Shown here: in pieces, positions 9,294 through 20,978 of the stretch | Layout: each line of letters opens with the position of its first letter | How positions within the stretch are numbered: position 1 is the stretch's first letter | Source: Lachnospiraceae bacterium | Lineage (GTDB): Bacteria > Bacillota > Clostridia > Lachnospirales > Lachnospiraceae | NCBI GenBank assembly: GCA_014804365.1 | Contig: JAAUZX010000084.1 | Span: forward strand, 1 to 64,000 | DNA: 64,000 nucleotides | Reading direction: 5' to 3' | Position numbers and translations under genes: made by a program | The notes under the pieces: model-generated | The model's database searches: none | What the model was told of the DNA's origin: nothing | Seen by the model: only the letters and a program-made list of their open reading frames with translations

Positions 9294-10034
9294 TCAATTC
9301 GCTATAAGAGCCAGAATCAACAGATGTGCCGGATAAAACAGATAGAAAAACCATTTCGAAAAATTTCTGGCCTTCTCGGCACGGCGCCCGTTATACAACA
9401 CCAGCACAGCCACTCCCGCGGCTATGATCCCCAGCCCGGACAACATCGCATGCGCCACTGCATATGATGTCCAGTTCCCCTGCACACCGTACATATAGCT
9501 CTGTACATTAAACACTACAAAAACCACATATGCCACACCAAAACTGATAATTGTCTTCTTCCTGTTCCCCTTGCTGTTGTGAAACAGGATCGTGAAAAAC
9601 GCTGCCAGAAGCGCCCAGTCACCGACCACCGTAACAAGCAGAAGAAGCGTGCACAAACCCGCTCTAAGCCACGTATTTTGAACCTTTTCCATGACCACCA
9701 ATATCATAAAACAACAAAACAGCGTATAAATCATATTCAGATTACCGAAATGAAACGCCATCGTATACGGAACCTGTGAGATTATGGCGAAGAGAAAAAG
9801 CCGTAGTCCGTATTTCATCTTGGATCGCGTATAGTCGTACCCTTCCACCATAAAATAACACATTACCGGTGCCGTAAAATAACCGATATCCTCAAAGATC
9901 TCGTACAAAGGCGTACCATGCGTAAGCAGTGTATGCGCTATGTGGTTTAACAGCATGGTAAACATGGCTATGTACTTGATTGTGTCCCGATTGAAAACCT
10001 GTAACTTTGTGCCGGAAGCTATTTCTTTTTCCAT
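9294..10034 (-). CDS. TraX family membrane protein
   Basis: DTIKYIAMFTMLLNHIAH...GYFTAPVMCYFMVEGYDYTRSKMKYGLRLFLFAIISQVPY, TraX/acetylase-like architecture. Confidence 0.75.
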   Translation of the reverse strand: MEKEIASGTKLQVFNRDTIKYIAMFTMLLNHIAHTLLTHGTPLYEIFEDIGYFTAPVMCYFMVEGYDYTRSKMKYGLRLFLFAIISQVPYTMAFHFGNLNMIYTLFCCFMILVVMEKVQNTWLRAGLCTLLLLVTVVGDWALLAAFFTILFHNSKGNRKKTIISFGVAYVVFVVFNVQSYMYGVQGNWTSYAVAHAMLSGLGIIAAGVAVLVLYNGRRAEKARNFSKWFFYLFYPAHLLILALIAN

Positions 10035-10197
10035 TGGTTGATTTCCATCCTTTCGTCTGCGATATTATTCCTATACCAATATAACGAATGTTAATCCTCC
10101 ATCTCTTCATCTTCCGCTACATTGAGATAGGCGATTAACACAAATTCCTGCAATCGCCCATTCTTACCATCCCATATCATTTAAGTTTACATCGGGG

Positions 10198-10217
10198 TTG
10201 CGAAGTCAACTTCGCAA
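10198..10217. terminator. Short perfect hairpin downstream of the MBL gene
   Basis: TTGCGAAGT-CA-ACTTCGCAA; 9-bp arms; no clear T-run. Confidence 0.4.
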
Positions 10218-10238
10218 TCTAACTTGTTAAATTTTTTA

Positions 10239-10868
10239 CTATACAAAAGGATTATACTTCTTCTCATGCCCGATAGTGGTAATATCCCCATGCCCCGGAT
10301 AGACCTTCGTCTCATCCGGCAGTTCAAACAGCTTTTCTTTGACCGATCTGACCAGTGCGCTCATACTGCCCGTAGCAAGATCCGTCCTGCCCACCGACTC
10401 TAAGAAAAGAGTATCTCCCGCGATCAGTATTCCCGCTTCCTCAAAATAATAGCAACAGCTTCCGCCCGTGTGTCCCGGCGTGGCAATCAACTTACAGGTC
10501 ATATCCGCAATGGTGATCTCTTCACCGTCCTTTAAATACCGATCCGGAATTACCGTATACGGTCTGCCCACCTGATCCGACACATTCGTGACCGCATCCT
10601 CGCAGAGCGCCTTTTCCTCTTCATAAGCATAGATCGGGGCACCCGATAATTCCCTAAGCTTATTGGTTCCCCAGATATGATCGAAATGTCCATGAGTCAG
10701 CAGGATTCCCTTAACCTGTAACCCCTTACCTTCAAGCGTCTCATAAATATAATCCCCCTTATCCGCCGGATCAAAGAAGATCACATCCTTAGTCCCTTCC
10801 TTATACACAAAATAACAATTCGTCTGACAGATTCCTAACATCAATCTGCCAATTTTCAAATCAGCCAT
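10239..10868 (-). CDS. MBL-fold metallo-hydrolase (glyoxalase II-like)
   Basis: LTHGHFDHIWG, TPGHTGGSCCYY, AGDTLF, VYPGHGDITTIG. Confidence 0.88.
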   Translation of the reverse strand: MADLKIGRLMLGICQTNCYFVYKEGTKDVIFFDPADKGDYIYETLEGKGLQVKGILLTHGHFDHIWGTNKLRELSGAPIYAYEEEKALCEDAVTNVSDQVGRPYTVIPDRYLKDGEEITIADMTCKLIATPGHTGGSCCYYFEEAGILIAGDTLFLESVGRTDLATGSMSALVRSVKEKLFELPDETKVYPGHGDITTIGHEKKYNPFV

Positions 10869-10874
10869 GTCTTA

Positions 10875-13184
10875 TTACCCCGTCGTCCTCTCAATATCAA
10901 TAATGCTTTCTATCGTCCTGATCTTATCAATAATACGCTGCAGTTCCTCACGGCTTCGAATCTCAAAGCTGACCATGATCGTCGCCGTACCCTGCTTGCT
11001 CACCCTCGTATTTAATGACAGAATATCAATCTCCTTCTCCGTGAGAGCCTTGGAGATATCCGCCAGAAGTCCGTTTCTGTTATTCGCGAATATACTGATC
11101 TCCGCAAAATATCTTCCATCCGCCGCTTCCGTCTGCTGCCATTCCGCATCGATCAGCCTGTTACGGTCGATCTCCGGCAGATTCATGATATTCATACAAT
11201 CCGTCCTATGGATGGAGATTCCTCTGCCTCTGGTCACGAAACCGACGATCTCATCCCCCGGCACAGGACTGCAGCACTTAGAGAAACGCACCGCCACATC
11301 GTGTATCCCCTTAACGATGATACCGCTGGTGCCCTTCTGCGTCCGGTCTCTGTTAATCTGGGCACTCTCCGCCACCTCCGCCATGACTTCCGCATCAGTC
11401 ATCTCTTTACGGTGGTCATTCTCATACATTTCCTGCATGCGGTTGATGATCTGACCCTCTTTGAGTCCGCCGTGCCCTATCGCCGCCAGCACCGAATCCC
11501 AATCCTGGAAACCGTATTTCTTCATGATGGCTTCCTGATATTTCGGAATCAGCACATCCAACTGATTGATGGATTTTGCCTTGCAGTAGTTCGCGATCAG
11601 CTCCTTACCCTTGACAATATTATCGTCTTTCAGTTCATGTTTGAACCATTGATTTATCTTATTCTTCGCCTGCGTGCTCTTAACCACGTTCAGCCAGTCG
11701 CGGCTCGGTCCCTTGGAGTTCTGAGAAGTCAGGATCTCCACGCGATCGCCGTTCCTGATCTCATAATCGATGGTCACCAGCTTGCCGTTGACTCTGGCGC
11801 CGATCATCCGATTTCCCACCGCGCTGTGTATGCTGTATGCGAAATCGATAGTAGTAGAGCCTGCCGGCAGGTTCTTCACGTCCCCCGTAGGCGTAAAACA
11901 GTATACACTGTCAGAGAAAAGATTCAGATCACTCTTTAAGAGGTTCATAAATTCTTTATTGTCCGACAGGTCTCTCTGCCATTCCAGAATCTGGCGCAGC
12001 CATACTAATTTCTCTTCTTCCTGAGTCTCCACCTTCTTACCGTCGGAGGCTTCTTTGTATTTCCAATGCGCGGCGATACCGTACTCAGCCGCTTTATGCA
12101 TCTCATAAGTTCTGATCTGTATCTCAAAAGGCTGTCCCGTGCTGCCGATCAGCGTCGTGTGCAGTGACTGATACATATTTGCCTTAGGCATTGCGATGTA
12201 ATCCTTGAAACGTCCCGGAATCGGCTTATACATCTCATGGATCACACCCAGCGCCGCATAACAGTCCTTCACCGTGTCCACGATAATACGAACTGCAAAC
12301 AGATCATAGATTTGATCTATGGTCTTATTCTGATTTTTCATTTTCTTATATATGCTGAAAAAATGTTTGATACGGCCATCGATCTGCGCTTTGATGCCCG
12401 CTCTTTCAATATGCTCGCTGACTTCATCCACGATTGTCTGAATGTATTGTTCTCGCACGTTCTTGCGAATAGAAATTTTATCTACCAGATCGTAGTAAGC
12501 TTCCGGCTCCAAATATTTTAAAGAAAGATCGTCCAATTCTACTTTAATCTTAGAGATACCGAGCCTCTGGGCGATAGGGGAATAAATATCCAGCGTTTCT
12601 CTGGAAATCTCCTGTTGCTTCTCTGGCCGCATATGCTGCAGCGTCCGCATATTGTGCAGTCTGTCCGCCAGTTTGATCAATATGACTCGGATGTCCTTCG
12701 CCATGGCAAGAAACATCTTACGCAGGTTCTCCGCCTGTCGTTCCAGTTTCTCCGCATCCCTGTCCCGATCCGCCGGATTCTCTCCGTGAAAATTCAATTT
12801 CTCTAATTTTGTGACACCGTCCACCAGAAGCGCCACATCCGCGCCGAACTCTTCCCCGATCTGTTCATCGGTCATGATGGTGTCCTCCACCACATCATGC
12901 AAGAGTCCCGCCACGATAGTCTCTTTATCCAGCTCCAGATCAGCGAGGATGATCGCCACATAGAGCGGATGAATAATATACGGCTCACCGGATTTACGCA
13001 CTTGGTCCTTATGCGCGTCATAGGCTGTCTGATAAGCCCGCTCGATCAGAGAGATATCGTCGGAAGGATGGTATTTACGCACACGGGTAATAAGCTCCTC
13101 GTATAACGTCTCAGGAGTCTGAAATTCCTCTATAGATTCGATTCTTCCGTCATCAATAATGACTTCTCTCTTTTCTTCTGTCAT
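10875..13184 (-). CDS. rel: Bifunctional (p)ppGpp synthetase/hydrolase
   Basis: HD (GLLHDVVEDT), RelA/SpoT synthetase, TGS (VYCFTPTGDVKNLPAGSTTIDFAY) and C-terminal ACT domain; 769 aa. Confidence 0.95.
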   Translation of the reverse strand: MTEEKREVIIDDGRIESIEEFQTPETLYEELITRVRKYHPSDDISLIERAYQTAYDAHKDQVRKSGEPYIIHPLYVAIILADLELDKETIVAGLLHDVVEDTIMTDEQIGEEFGADVALLVDGVTKLEKLNFHGENPADRDRDAEKLERQAENLRKMFLAMAKDIRVILIKLADRLHNMRTLQHMRPEKQQEISRETLDIYSPIAQRLGISKIKVELDDLSLKYLEPEAYYDLVDKISIRKNVREQYIQTIVDEVSEHIERAGIKAQIDGRIKHFFSIYKKMKNQNKTIDQIYDLFAVRIIVDTVKDCYAALGVIHEMYKPIPGRFKDYIAMPKANMYQSLHTTLIGSTGQPFEIQIRTYEMHKAAEYGIAAHWKYKEASDGKKVETQEEEKLVWLRQILEWQRDLSDNKEFMNLLKSDLNLFSDSVYCFTPTGDVKNLPAGSTTIDFAYSIHSAVGNRMIGARVNGKLVTIDYEIRNGDRVEILTSQNSKGPSRDWLNVVKSTQAKNKINQWFKHELKDDNIVKGKELIANYCKAKSINQLDVLIPKYQEAIMKKYGFQDWDSVLAAIGHGGLKEGQIINRMQEMYENDHRKEMTDAEVMAEVAESAQINRDRTQKGTSGIIVKGIHDVAVRFSKCCSPVPGDEIVGFVTRGRGISIHRTDCMNIMNLPEIDRNRLIDAEWQQTEAADGRYFAEISIFANNRNGLLADISKALTEKEIDILSLNTRVSKQGTATIMVSFEIRSREELQRIIDKIRTIESIIDIERTTG

Positions 13185-13334
13185 AGCTTCACCAGCCGCT
13201 CTGTCTGAATTGTGAACATATAGTTACTGTACATATCGCTTCATGAACTGCAACTATATACACCTTTTATCCCTTATTATAATCGCAAATCATAAGCAAG
13301 TCAAAATATTCTTGCCCGGATTTATGTAAATTAT

Positions 13335-13573
13335 GCTAACAGGGTTACTATTCATCCCACGCCACAGCCTAAGCTCAGAGGGGAGTTAATATCTGAAGGA
13401 ACCCCTCAAAAAGCGTCGGCACTTGACGAGGTAATGAGTTGCGCAGCAACTCGACGAGTCTAGTGTCCGCTACGCTTTTTGCGGAGCGAGAGCGCGGTGA
13501 CGCAGATATTAACTTCACTCTGAGCGACCGGGTTGTCCAATGTGTGCAAAGTAACGCTGACAGAGTTACTTTT
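13335..13573. repeat. Structured intergenic element: direct repeats flanking a nested long hairpin
   Basis: Outer arms CTCAGAGGGGAGTTAATATCTG (13374-13395) and CAGATATTAACTTCACTCTGAG (13503-13524); AAAAAGCG (13408-13415)/CGCTTTTT (13473-13480); apical GAGTTGC-GCA-GCAACTC (13436-13452); flanking direct repeats GCTAACAGGGTTACTATT/GCTGACAGAGTTACTTTT. Confidence 0.75.
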
Positions 13574-14477
13574 AATATTCCGAAAAAGTTAGCCTTATCG
13601 TAAAAATACCTTCTTGAAGTTCTGCGCTTACCCTGCCGCCCATCTTTTCCGTAAAGCGCTTCACAATCGCAAGCCCCAGTCCCGTAGTTTTACGTGTACG
13701 CGACTGATCTGTCGTATAGAATCTGTCAAAAATCCTCTCCATATCCGCTTCTTCTACGCTGTCTGTCCTGTTCGATACCGCTATTTCCACGGCATTCTCC
13801 CTTTTTTCCAAAGAGAACCTATAATCGCCGGTTCCGTGCACCAGGGCATTTTTAATAAGATTCTCTAAAATCCTCTTCACCCCGTGTCTGTCCGCATAGA
13901 TATAACACGGTGCCTCGCTGATCGTGATCACCGGTTCGCAACCTCTCCCGGTAAAATCTTCATAGAACACAGACAGTACATCTGCCATGAGATTACACAG
14001 ATTGATCCGCTCACTGTCAAATACGATTTCATCCGCTTCGATTCTTGCATATTCAAAGAGCAGCGTCAGCATATCCGTCACATCGTCGAGGCGCTGTTCT
14101 ATATTCTCCATGTAAGTCCGTTGTTTTTCTGTATCCGGCTTTTTTTCCTTAAGAAGCATCTGAATATATCCCTTCGCGCTGGTCAGCGGCGTACGGATAT
14201 CATGAGAAATGCTTATAATACTCTCCCGATAGCTCCTGTTCCCCTTTTTCAGCGCTGTCATCCGGTCACGGTCAAGCTGTATTATGCGGTTAAGCTCACA
14301 GATCAACTGTTCTGTCTTTCCGACACGGCAATAGGAGGATAGCCGATAATTCGTATCCTCCTGTTCCAGCAGTTCCATCTGACTCAGCAGATAATTGATC
14401 TGCTGCCTGTAATGCCATAACCGTATCCCGAACGTAAGCGCCGCTATAGCAAATATACCCGCCAATCCATATCCCAT
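13572..14477 (-). CDS. Sensor histidine kinase
   Basis: H-box SISHDIRTPLTSAKGY, N-box LENLIKNALVHG, G-box TTGLGLAIVKRF. Confidence 0.92.
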   Translation of the reverse strand: MGYGLAGIFAIAALTFGIRLWHYRQQINYLLSQMELLEQEDTNYRLSSYCRVGKTEQLICELNRIIQLDRDRMTALKKGNRSYRESIISISHDIRTPLTSAKGYIQMLLKEKKPDTEKQRTYMENIEQRLDDVTDMLTLLFEYARIEADEIVFDSERINLCNLMADVLSVFYEDFTGRGCEPVITISEAPCYIYADRHGVKRILENLIKNALVHGTGDYRFSLEKRENAVEIAVSNRTDSVEEADMERIFDRFYTTDQSRTRKTTGLGLAIVKRFTEKMGGRVSAELQEGIFTIRLTFSEY

Positions 14478-14508
14478 ACGGCAGTCCTCCTATTGTGAAC
14501 CCTCTCTC

Positions 14509-15312
14509 CTACCTGACATCCCGTTTTTCAAACCACAGCATGGCGGCAATCATGGAAACCACCAGCCACATCCCCGTCACTATGCCGGAAGTGGTGACGA
14601 ACCCGGACGGAATGTCCCTGACCGGACAGCTCTCGATCACTGTCACGATCCAATACTGCGATATACCGATCTCTACCTTAAGAGAACTCAGTACCAGATC
14701 GATTCCCTGCGCAATGATATTTGAAAACAGCATGATTCCCAGAATTGAGATCAATATCCCTGCTGCCATATTTCTTGCCATCGTACATACCAGAATGATG
14801 ACTGCAGTATACCCGGTCAGATACAGAATGTGCAGGGCAAGATAATTACCGAAATCATGGAAAAAAGCTGCATTTAATCCATCCGTACCCATAAATACTA
14901 TTCCGCCCGCAAGTACAGTCAGGGCTGTCAGCAGATACAACATTACCGCGCCGAACTGGGTTGTCAAAAATTTTGCAAGGAACACTTCTTCTCGCTTATA
15001 CCCCTTGCCCACATAATTTGTAACCATTCCGCTGCTATAATCATTGATTACAAAGCAACAGGCAAAAATCGTGACAAAAATAATGGCATTGCAGCTCCCG
15101 AACATCGAATGAAGTATATCCAGCATGTCCATATTCCTCACTCTTTCCATCATTGCGGCCTGCTCCCCGACCGGCTCTCCCTTCATAATTACCTCAAAGA
15201 CCATATAGAATCCGTATTGCGACAGTGTCAGCACTACCGTTATTACTGCCATCAGGCGAACCAACATGCCTTTCTTTAATTTATATATTTCAGAACTTAA
15301 TAAATTGATCAT
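14509..15312 (-). CDS. ABC transporter permease (ABC-2 type)
   Basis: Multiple TM segments; adjacent to ABC ATPase and HK. Confidence 0.8.
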   Translation of the reverse strand: MINLLSSEIYKLKKGMLVRLMAVITVVLTLSQYGFYMVFEVIMKGEPVGEQAAMMERVRNMDMLDILHSMFGSCNAIIFVTIFACCFVINDYSSGMVTNYVGKGYKREEVFLAKFLTTQFGAVMLYLLTALTVLAGGIVFMGTDGLNAAFFHDFGNYLALHILYLTGYTAVIILVCTMARNMAAGILISILGIMLFSNIIAQGIDLVLSSLKVEIGISQYWIVTVIESCPVRDIPSGFVTTSGIVTGMWLVVSMIAAMLWFEKRDVR

Positions 15313-15380
15313 GACCATATCCATCCTTTCTTCTCTCTATTCATAAAACAGCTCATAAATGCAACACAGGTTTATCCGCG

Positions 15381-16328
15381 TCATAGCGTCTGTCCGCTCC
15401 GCGATGTCTGATCGTCACCCGTCAGTTCCATAAAATAGCTCTCCAGATCCTGTCCCACCAGATAACTCTCGTTAATCTCAACTCCCGCAGACAACAGCCG
15501 ATGATTAATCTCCGAAATATCATCCAGACGCTCAAAGATACGTATCACAGACGGGTCTGGTACATCGAACTCTTTCATGTGAAGTTCTTCCTCCAGTACA
15601 TTGACCGCCTTCTCCACATTGTCCACCACAAGTTTCCGGCATCTGCGGCACCTTCTGTCCAGTTCCGCCGTGTCAAATTCTTCTACCAGTTCTCCATCCC
15701 GGATAACGCCGTATGCCGTCGCGATTTTGGACAATTCGCCTAAGATATGGCTGGATATCATCATTGTAATATTTTTCTCTCTGTTCAGGCGAACTAACAG
15801 TTCCCTGATCTGCCGTATTCCCTGTGGGTCTAAACCGTTGATCGGCTCATCCAGAATGAGAAAATCCGGACTTCTTAACAGTGCGGCTGCAATGCCGAGA
15901 CGCTGTTTCATTCCCATGGAAAACTTACCGACTTTCTTCTTGCCGGTATCCTCCAAGCCCATCAGCACTAACATCTGCTCTACGATCCCCTTATCGGTGA
16001 TGCCATATGCGCGCCGCAAGACTTCCAGATTCTCCGCCGCCGTCATCTCATTATACAATCCCGGTGTCTCGATCAAAGAACCGACGCGCATACGCTGCTT
16101 CTCCACATCATGACTTCCGAAAAGTTCAATCTCACCTTCATCCGGCGAAGCAAGCCCGGCCACCATCTTCATAAAAGTAGATTTGCCCGCGCCGTTCTTG
16201 CCGATAAATCCATAGATATCACCTTTTCTTACATGCATGTCTACGGCGTTTACCGCTTTATGCTTTCCGTAGATCTTGGTAAGTTTCGTTGTTCTCAAAA
16301 CATATTCCCTTGTTTCTTCCGATCCCAT
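15381..16328 (-). CDS. ABC transporter ATP-binding protein
   Basis: GFIGKNGAGKST, signature FSMGMKQRLGIA, LLRSPDFLILDEP; RBS GGGAGG supports the ATG at 16328. Confidence 0.92.
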   Translation of the reverse strand: MGSEETREYVLRTTKLTKIYGKHKAVNAVDMHVRKGDIYGFIGKNGAGKSTFMKMVAGLASPDEGEIELFGSHDVEKQRMRVGSLIETPGLYNEMTAAENLEVLRRAYGITDKGIVEQMLVLMGLEDTGKKKVGKFSMGMKQRLGIAAALLRSPDFLILDEPINGLDPQGIRQIRELLVRLNREKNITMMISSHILGELSKIATAYGVIRDGELVEEFDTAELDRRCRRCRKLVVDNVEKAVNVLEEELHMKEFDVPDPSVIRIFERLDDISEINHRLLSAGVEINESYLVGQDLESYFMELTGDDQTSRSGQTL

Positions 16329-16514
16329 TACTTTCTGCCTCCCGTATTTGTATTGCACTATTTCAACTCATTCATCATCTCACAAGCCGTCCCTTTCCCA
16401 CACTTTCCATGCATAGATAACTACTTGCCGATTCCCGCTGTCATAATGCTTTGTTTCGTTGTACTTAAGTCTAACAGGCAGACTTTTAGAAACATTAGGA
16501 AAAGTTTAAAGAAA

Positions 16515-17210
16515 TCATAAAGTTTTCATCTTAAATCCGATTCCCCAGACTGTTTGTATATAAGTCTCTTCGCCGTTTACTCTCGCAAGCTTCTGTCTGA
16601 TGTTGCTGATATGCACATTGACGGCATTATCCTCTCCGACAAATTCCTCATTCCACACAGACTCATATATGTTGTTTTTGGTAAAAACTTTATTCGGATT
16701 CGACATGAGCAGTTCTAAGATCAGATATTCTCTTCTGGTAAGTGCGATCTCCTGTCCTGACACCGTGACCCGGAATCGGTCCGGCTCCATAACGATATCC
16801 TTAAAGGTGAGCGTTTCACATCTGTTCCCGGTCTGTACGTTTCTGCCGTTTCTGCGAAGCGCCACCTCCAGTCTCGCCAATAACTCTTCCGTGTCAAACG
16901 GTTTCACCACATAGTCATCGGCCCCTGCCCGAAGCAAATCTACCCTTGTATGCACGTCCTCTTTGGCCGAAGCAATAATGACAGCTATGTCAGAATCCAT
17001 TTCCTTGATCTTAGCAAGAAGTTCTTCTCCCGTCATACCGGGAAGCATCAGATCCAATATGACTGCCCGCGGTATCTGCCGCTCCAGATACAGTATCGCC
17101 TCCGTACCCGAATATGCCGACTGCGTTGCATAACCGTTTTTTTGCAGAAGCTCGGTCAGCATATGATTGATCTCATTATTATCTTCCACGATGAGAATGT
17201 AGTCCGCCAT
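16515..17210 (-). CDS. OmpR-family response regulator
   Basis: ILIVEDNNEIN, VILDLMLPGMTGEELL receiver motifs; C-terminal winged helix VHISNIRQKL. Confidence 0.92.
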   Translation of the reverse strand: MADYILIVEDNNEINHMLTELLQKNGYATQSAYSGTEAILYLERQIPRAVILDLMLPGMTGEELLAKIKEMDSDIAVIIASAKEDVHTRVDLLRAGADDYVVKPFDTEELLARLEVALRRNGRNVQTGNRCETLTFKDIVMEPDRFRVTVSGQEIALTRREYLILELLMSNPNKVFTKNNIYESVWNEEFVGEDNAVNVHISNIRQKLARVNGEETYIQTVWGIGFKMKTL

Positions 17211-17310
17211 CTCTATTGCCCTCATTTCGTTTTAATCAAAATTGTTCGCTTACTAATTATTACAGACATCCTGCGAGAATGCAAATAATCTTTCGTCCGC
17301 ACGACAAGAA

Positions 17311-17337
17311 CAGCCGGACTCGTAATGAGCCCGGCTG
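17311..17337. terminator. Hairpin distal to groEL
   Basis: CAGCCGGACTC-GTAAT-GAGCCCGGCTG, 11-bp stem with one mismatch. Confidence 0.45.
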
Positions 17338-17370
17338 TCCGGTTAATTCAGTAATATCGTTTATATTCCT

Positions 17371-17474
17371 CACTCGCAAAGCCGCGCTTTCGCGCTTCCT
17401 GTTCGTCTTCGACGAACCTTTGCTCGTTCACGGCGCCGGAAAAACAAATGCCGCTTCGCGTCGCTTGTTTTTCC
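17371..17474 (-). repeat. Multi-hairpin intergenic element directly after groEL
   Basis: GGAAAAACAA (17438-17447)/TTGTTTTTCC (17465-17474); GTTCGTC-TTC-GACGAAC (17401-17417); CGCG-CTTT-CGCG (about 17383-17394). Confidence 0.7.
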
Positions 17475-17482
17475 TATGCGCC

Positions 17483-19132
<1,650 letters not shown>

Positions 19133-19161
19133 TTAACGCGTTTCATGTTTATTTATTATAC

Positions 19162-19446
19162 TTACTGAACCACTGCCAGAATATCGCTCTGTCGAACGAT
19201 GATATATTCTTCATCATCCAGCTTTACTTCCGTGCCTGCATACTTGGAATAGATCACCTGATCGCCGACCTTAACTTCCATCTTCACTTCCTTGCCGTCT
19301 ACCATACCGCCGGGGCCGACTGCAATCACCTCAGCCTGCTGGGGTTTCTCTTTGCTCTGACCGGGTAATACAATACCGGATTTGGTTGTCTCTTCCGCAA
19401 CTAACTGTTTCAATACAACTCTGTCGCCAAGTGGTGTTAATTTCAT
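19162..19446 (-). CDS. groES: Co-chaperonin GroES
   Basis: MKLTPLGDRVVLKQLVAEETTKSGIVLPGQSKEKPQQAEVIAVGPG. Confidence 0.98.
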   Translation of the reverse strand: MKLTPLGDRVVLKQLVAEETTKSGIVLPGQSKEKPQQAEVIAVGPGGMVDGKEVKMEVKVGDQVIYSKYAGTEVKLDDEEYIIVRQSDILAVVQ

Positions 19447-19497
19447 GTTTGCTGCCTCCTTATTAATAACTTTTATTTTTTCTTTTATTTTGTATTA

Positions 19498-19524
19498 TTA
19501 GCACTCTGTATTGTCGAGTGCTAA
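19498..19524. promoter_or_regulatory. CIRCE element (HrcA operator)
   Basis: TTAGCACTC-TGTATTGTC-GAGTGCTAA, exact consensus upstream of groES. Confidence 0.97.
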
Positions 19525-19707
19525 TTGCTAAAACATATATTATCTTTATATGCACACGTTTGCAAACCGATTTATCTATTTATTTCTCTTATGTACTCTT
19601 AGAATCTCTTTTTTTCTCTTGTTTTCTTATTATTTCTCGTTTTCTTCCATAATAAGGGATTTAATTTTTATTTTAGAATTAGTTCATTTTTGCATAACAT
19701 AAAAATT

Positions 19708-19745
19708 GAGCTTCGCGGGGTTGCGAGATTCGCTTCGCGAACTCG
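19708..19745 (-). repeat. Dispersed hairpin repeat, copy D
   Basis: Minus strand CGAGTTCGC-GAA-GCGAATCTCGCAA (19721-19745). Confidence 0.7.
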
Positions 19746-19914
19746 AAGTTTGCCATGCAGTTTCCTATAGAATAAAGAACAGAAGCCGCTTTACTCAAAT
19801 GCAGCTCCCGTATCATGCAATATTTTCAATTTATATAATATCTTAACTGTTCAAAACCCTGTTCTTCACAGTCACGATACACCTTCTGAACAGTTACAAA
19901 ATATCTATATCCTG

Positions 19915-20847
19915 TTACTTCTGTAAACCGTGCTCTAACCGCTCCCGATAGCCGGGTGCATTCTTGATCTCAAACTTGTTATTAAACATCTCGTATTCCG
20001 CATCCGGCAGTTTATCCTTGAGCGCTTCCTCCACATTCGTCTTGTGAACGATGCCGCATGCCACCGACGGTGCCAGAATCGGATCTTCATAATTCAGGCA
20101 CGCTGCCTGTATACTGTCGCAATACTCCTGCGCCTCCCCGTCATCAGCCACGGGAATCAAAACAATAAACACATCTCCGTCCACCCGGCCAATAACATAA
20201 TCCGGCTTCGCATGCTGTTTCAGGATATCGGCAATCGTTTTAATAAGCCGGTCGCTCTCTTCATCGCCGAAATGATCATTGGCGAATTTCCAATCATTAA
20301 TATTGACATTGATCACCGCCACGGGAACCACCTCAGCACGATCAATGATCTGCATCCGCTCCTCGAAATAGAGCTTGTGGTATACACCCGTCAGGGCATC
20401 CTCTTTCTCGCCCTTGGCAGTCTGTACATGCTGCACACCTACTTTATCTTCCAGCTCATCCATATAAATAGAAGATTCCGTATGCAGATAAGCCTCTTCT
20501 CCCCATTCGGAAAGTATATCGGCAAAGCCGTCCAGCAAATGTTCCACCGATTGTCTACGCTCTTCCGGCACCTGATCCGTCTCTGCGTACAGGTGCGCTA
20601 TCGTCCTGCCGTACACTCTTACCTTACGCCCGGGATTGCCAACCACGTCCGGCGTAAATCCGGCGAATCCGCCTACCGACACCACCTTCTCTCCATGCCG
20701 CTCCGTAATCAGAAGCGCCGCTCCCGTGGCCATACAGAGCGCTTTACAGTATTCTGTCAGCACATCCAGCGTGTATAAATTGTCCAGCGAATAATTTCTG
20801 ATATTTTCCTTGATCCTCTTCTCAAAAGGAATTGCCTTATAATTCAT
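19915..20847 (-). CDS. Degenerate GGDEF-domain protein with N-terminal sensor-like region
   Basis: KEDALTGVYHKLYFEER and ...YVIGRVDGDVFIVLI in the GGDEF position (DGDVF). Confidence 0.75.
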   Translation of the reverse strand: MNYKAIPFEKRIKENIRNYSLDNLYTLDVLTEYCKALCMATGAALLITERHGEKVVSVGGFAGFTPDVVGNPGRKVRVYGRTIAHLYAETDQVPEERRQSVEHLLDGFADILSEWGEEAYLHTESSIYMDELEDKVGVQHVQTAKGEKEDALTGVYHKLYFEERMQIIDRAEVVPVAVINVNINDWKFANDHFGDEESDRLIKTIADILKQHAKPDYVIGRVDGDVFIVLIPVADDGEAQEYCDSIQAACLNYEDPILAPSVACGIVHKTNVEEALKDKLPDAEYEMFNNKFEIKNAPGYRERLEHGLQK

Positions 20848-20978
20848 ATCCGGTAATCTCTCCTGTCCCCTTTTCTCTATCATTTAGAATGAATCGAGAG
20901 TATAATTCAGTATAACTTTTTTACATGTCTTTGTCCAGTATATCGCCGACGGTTATAAATCCGGTTAATCCCGAACTG

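Noticed and set aside
9294-10034. TraX as evidence of a conjugative element
   Set aside because: TraX-family proteins occur widely in chromosomes; no relaxase, T4SS or integrase module nearby (the xerD gene at 50529 looks like the housekeeping recombinase).
11208-11939. 243-aa plus ORF opposite rel
   Set aside because: Antisense to a strongly supported CDS; composition typical of shadow ORFs.
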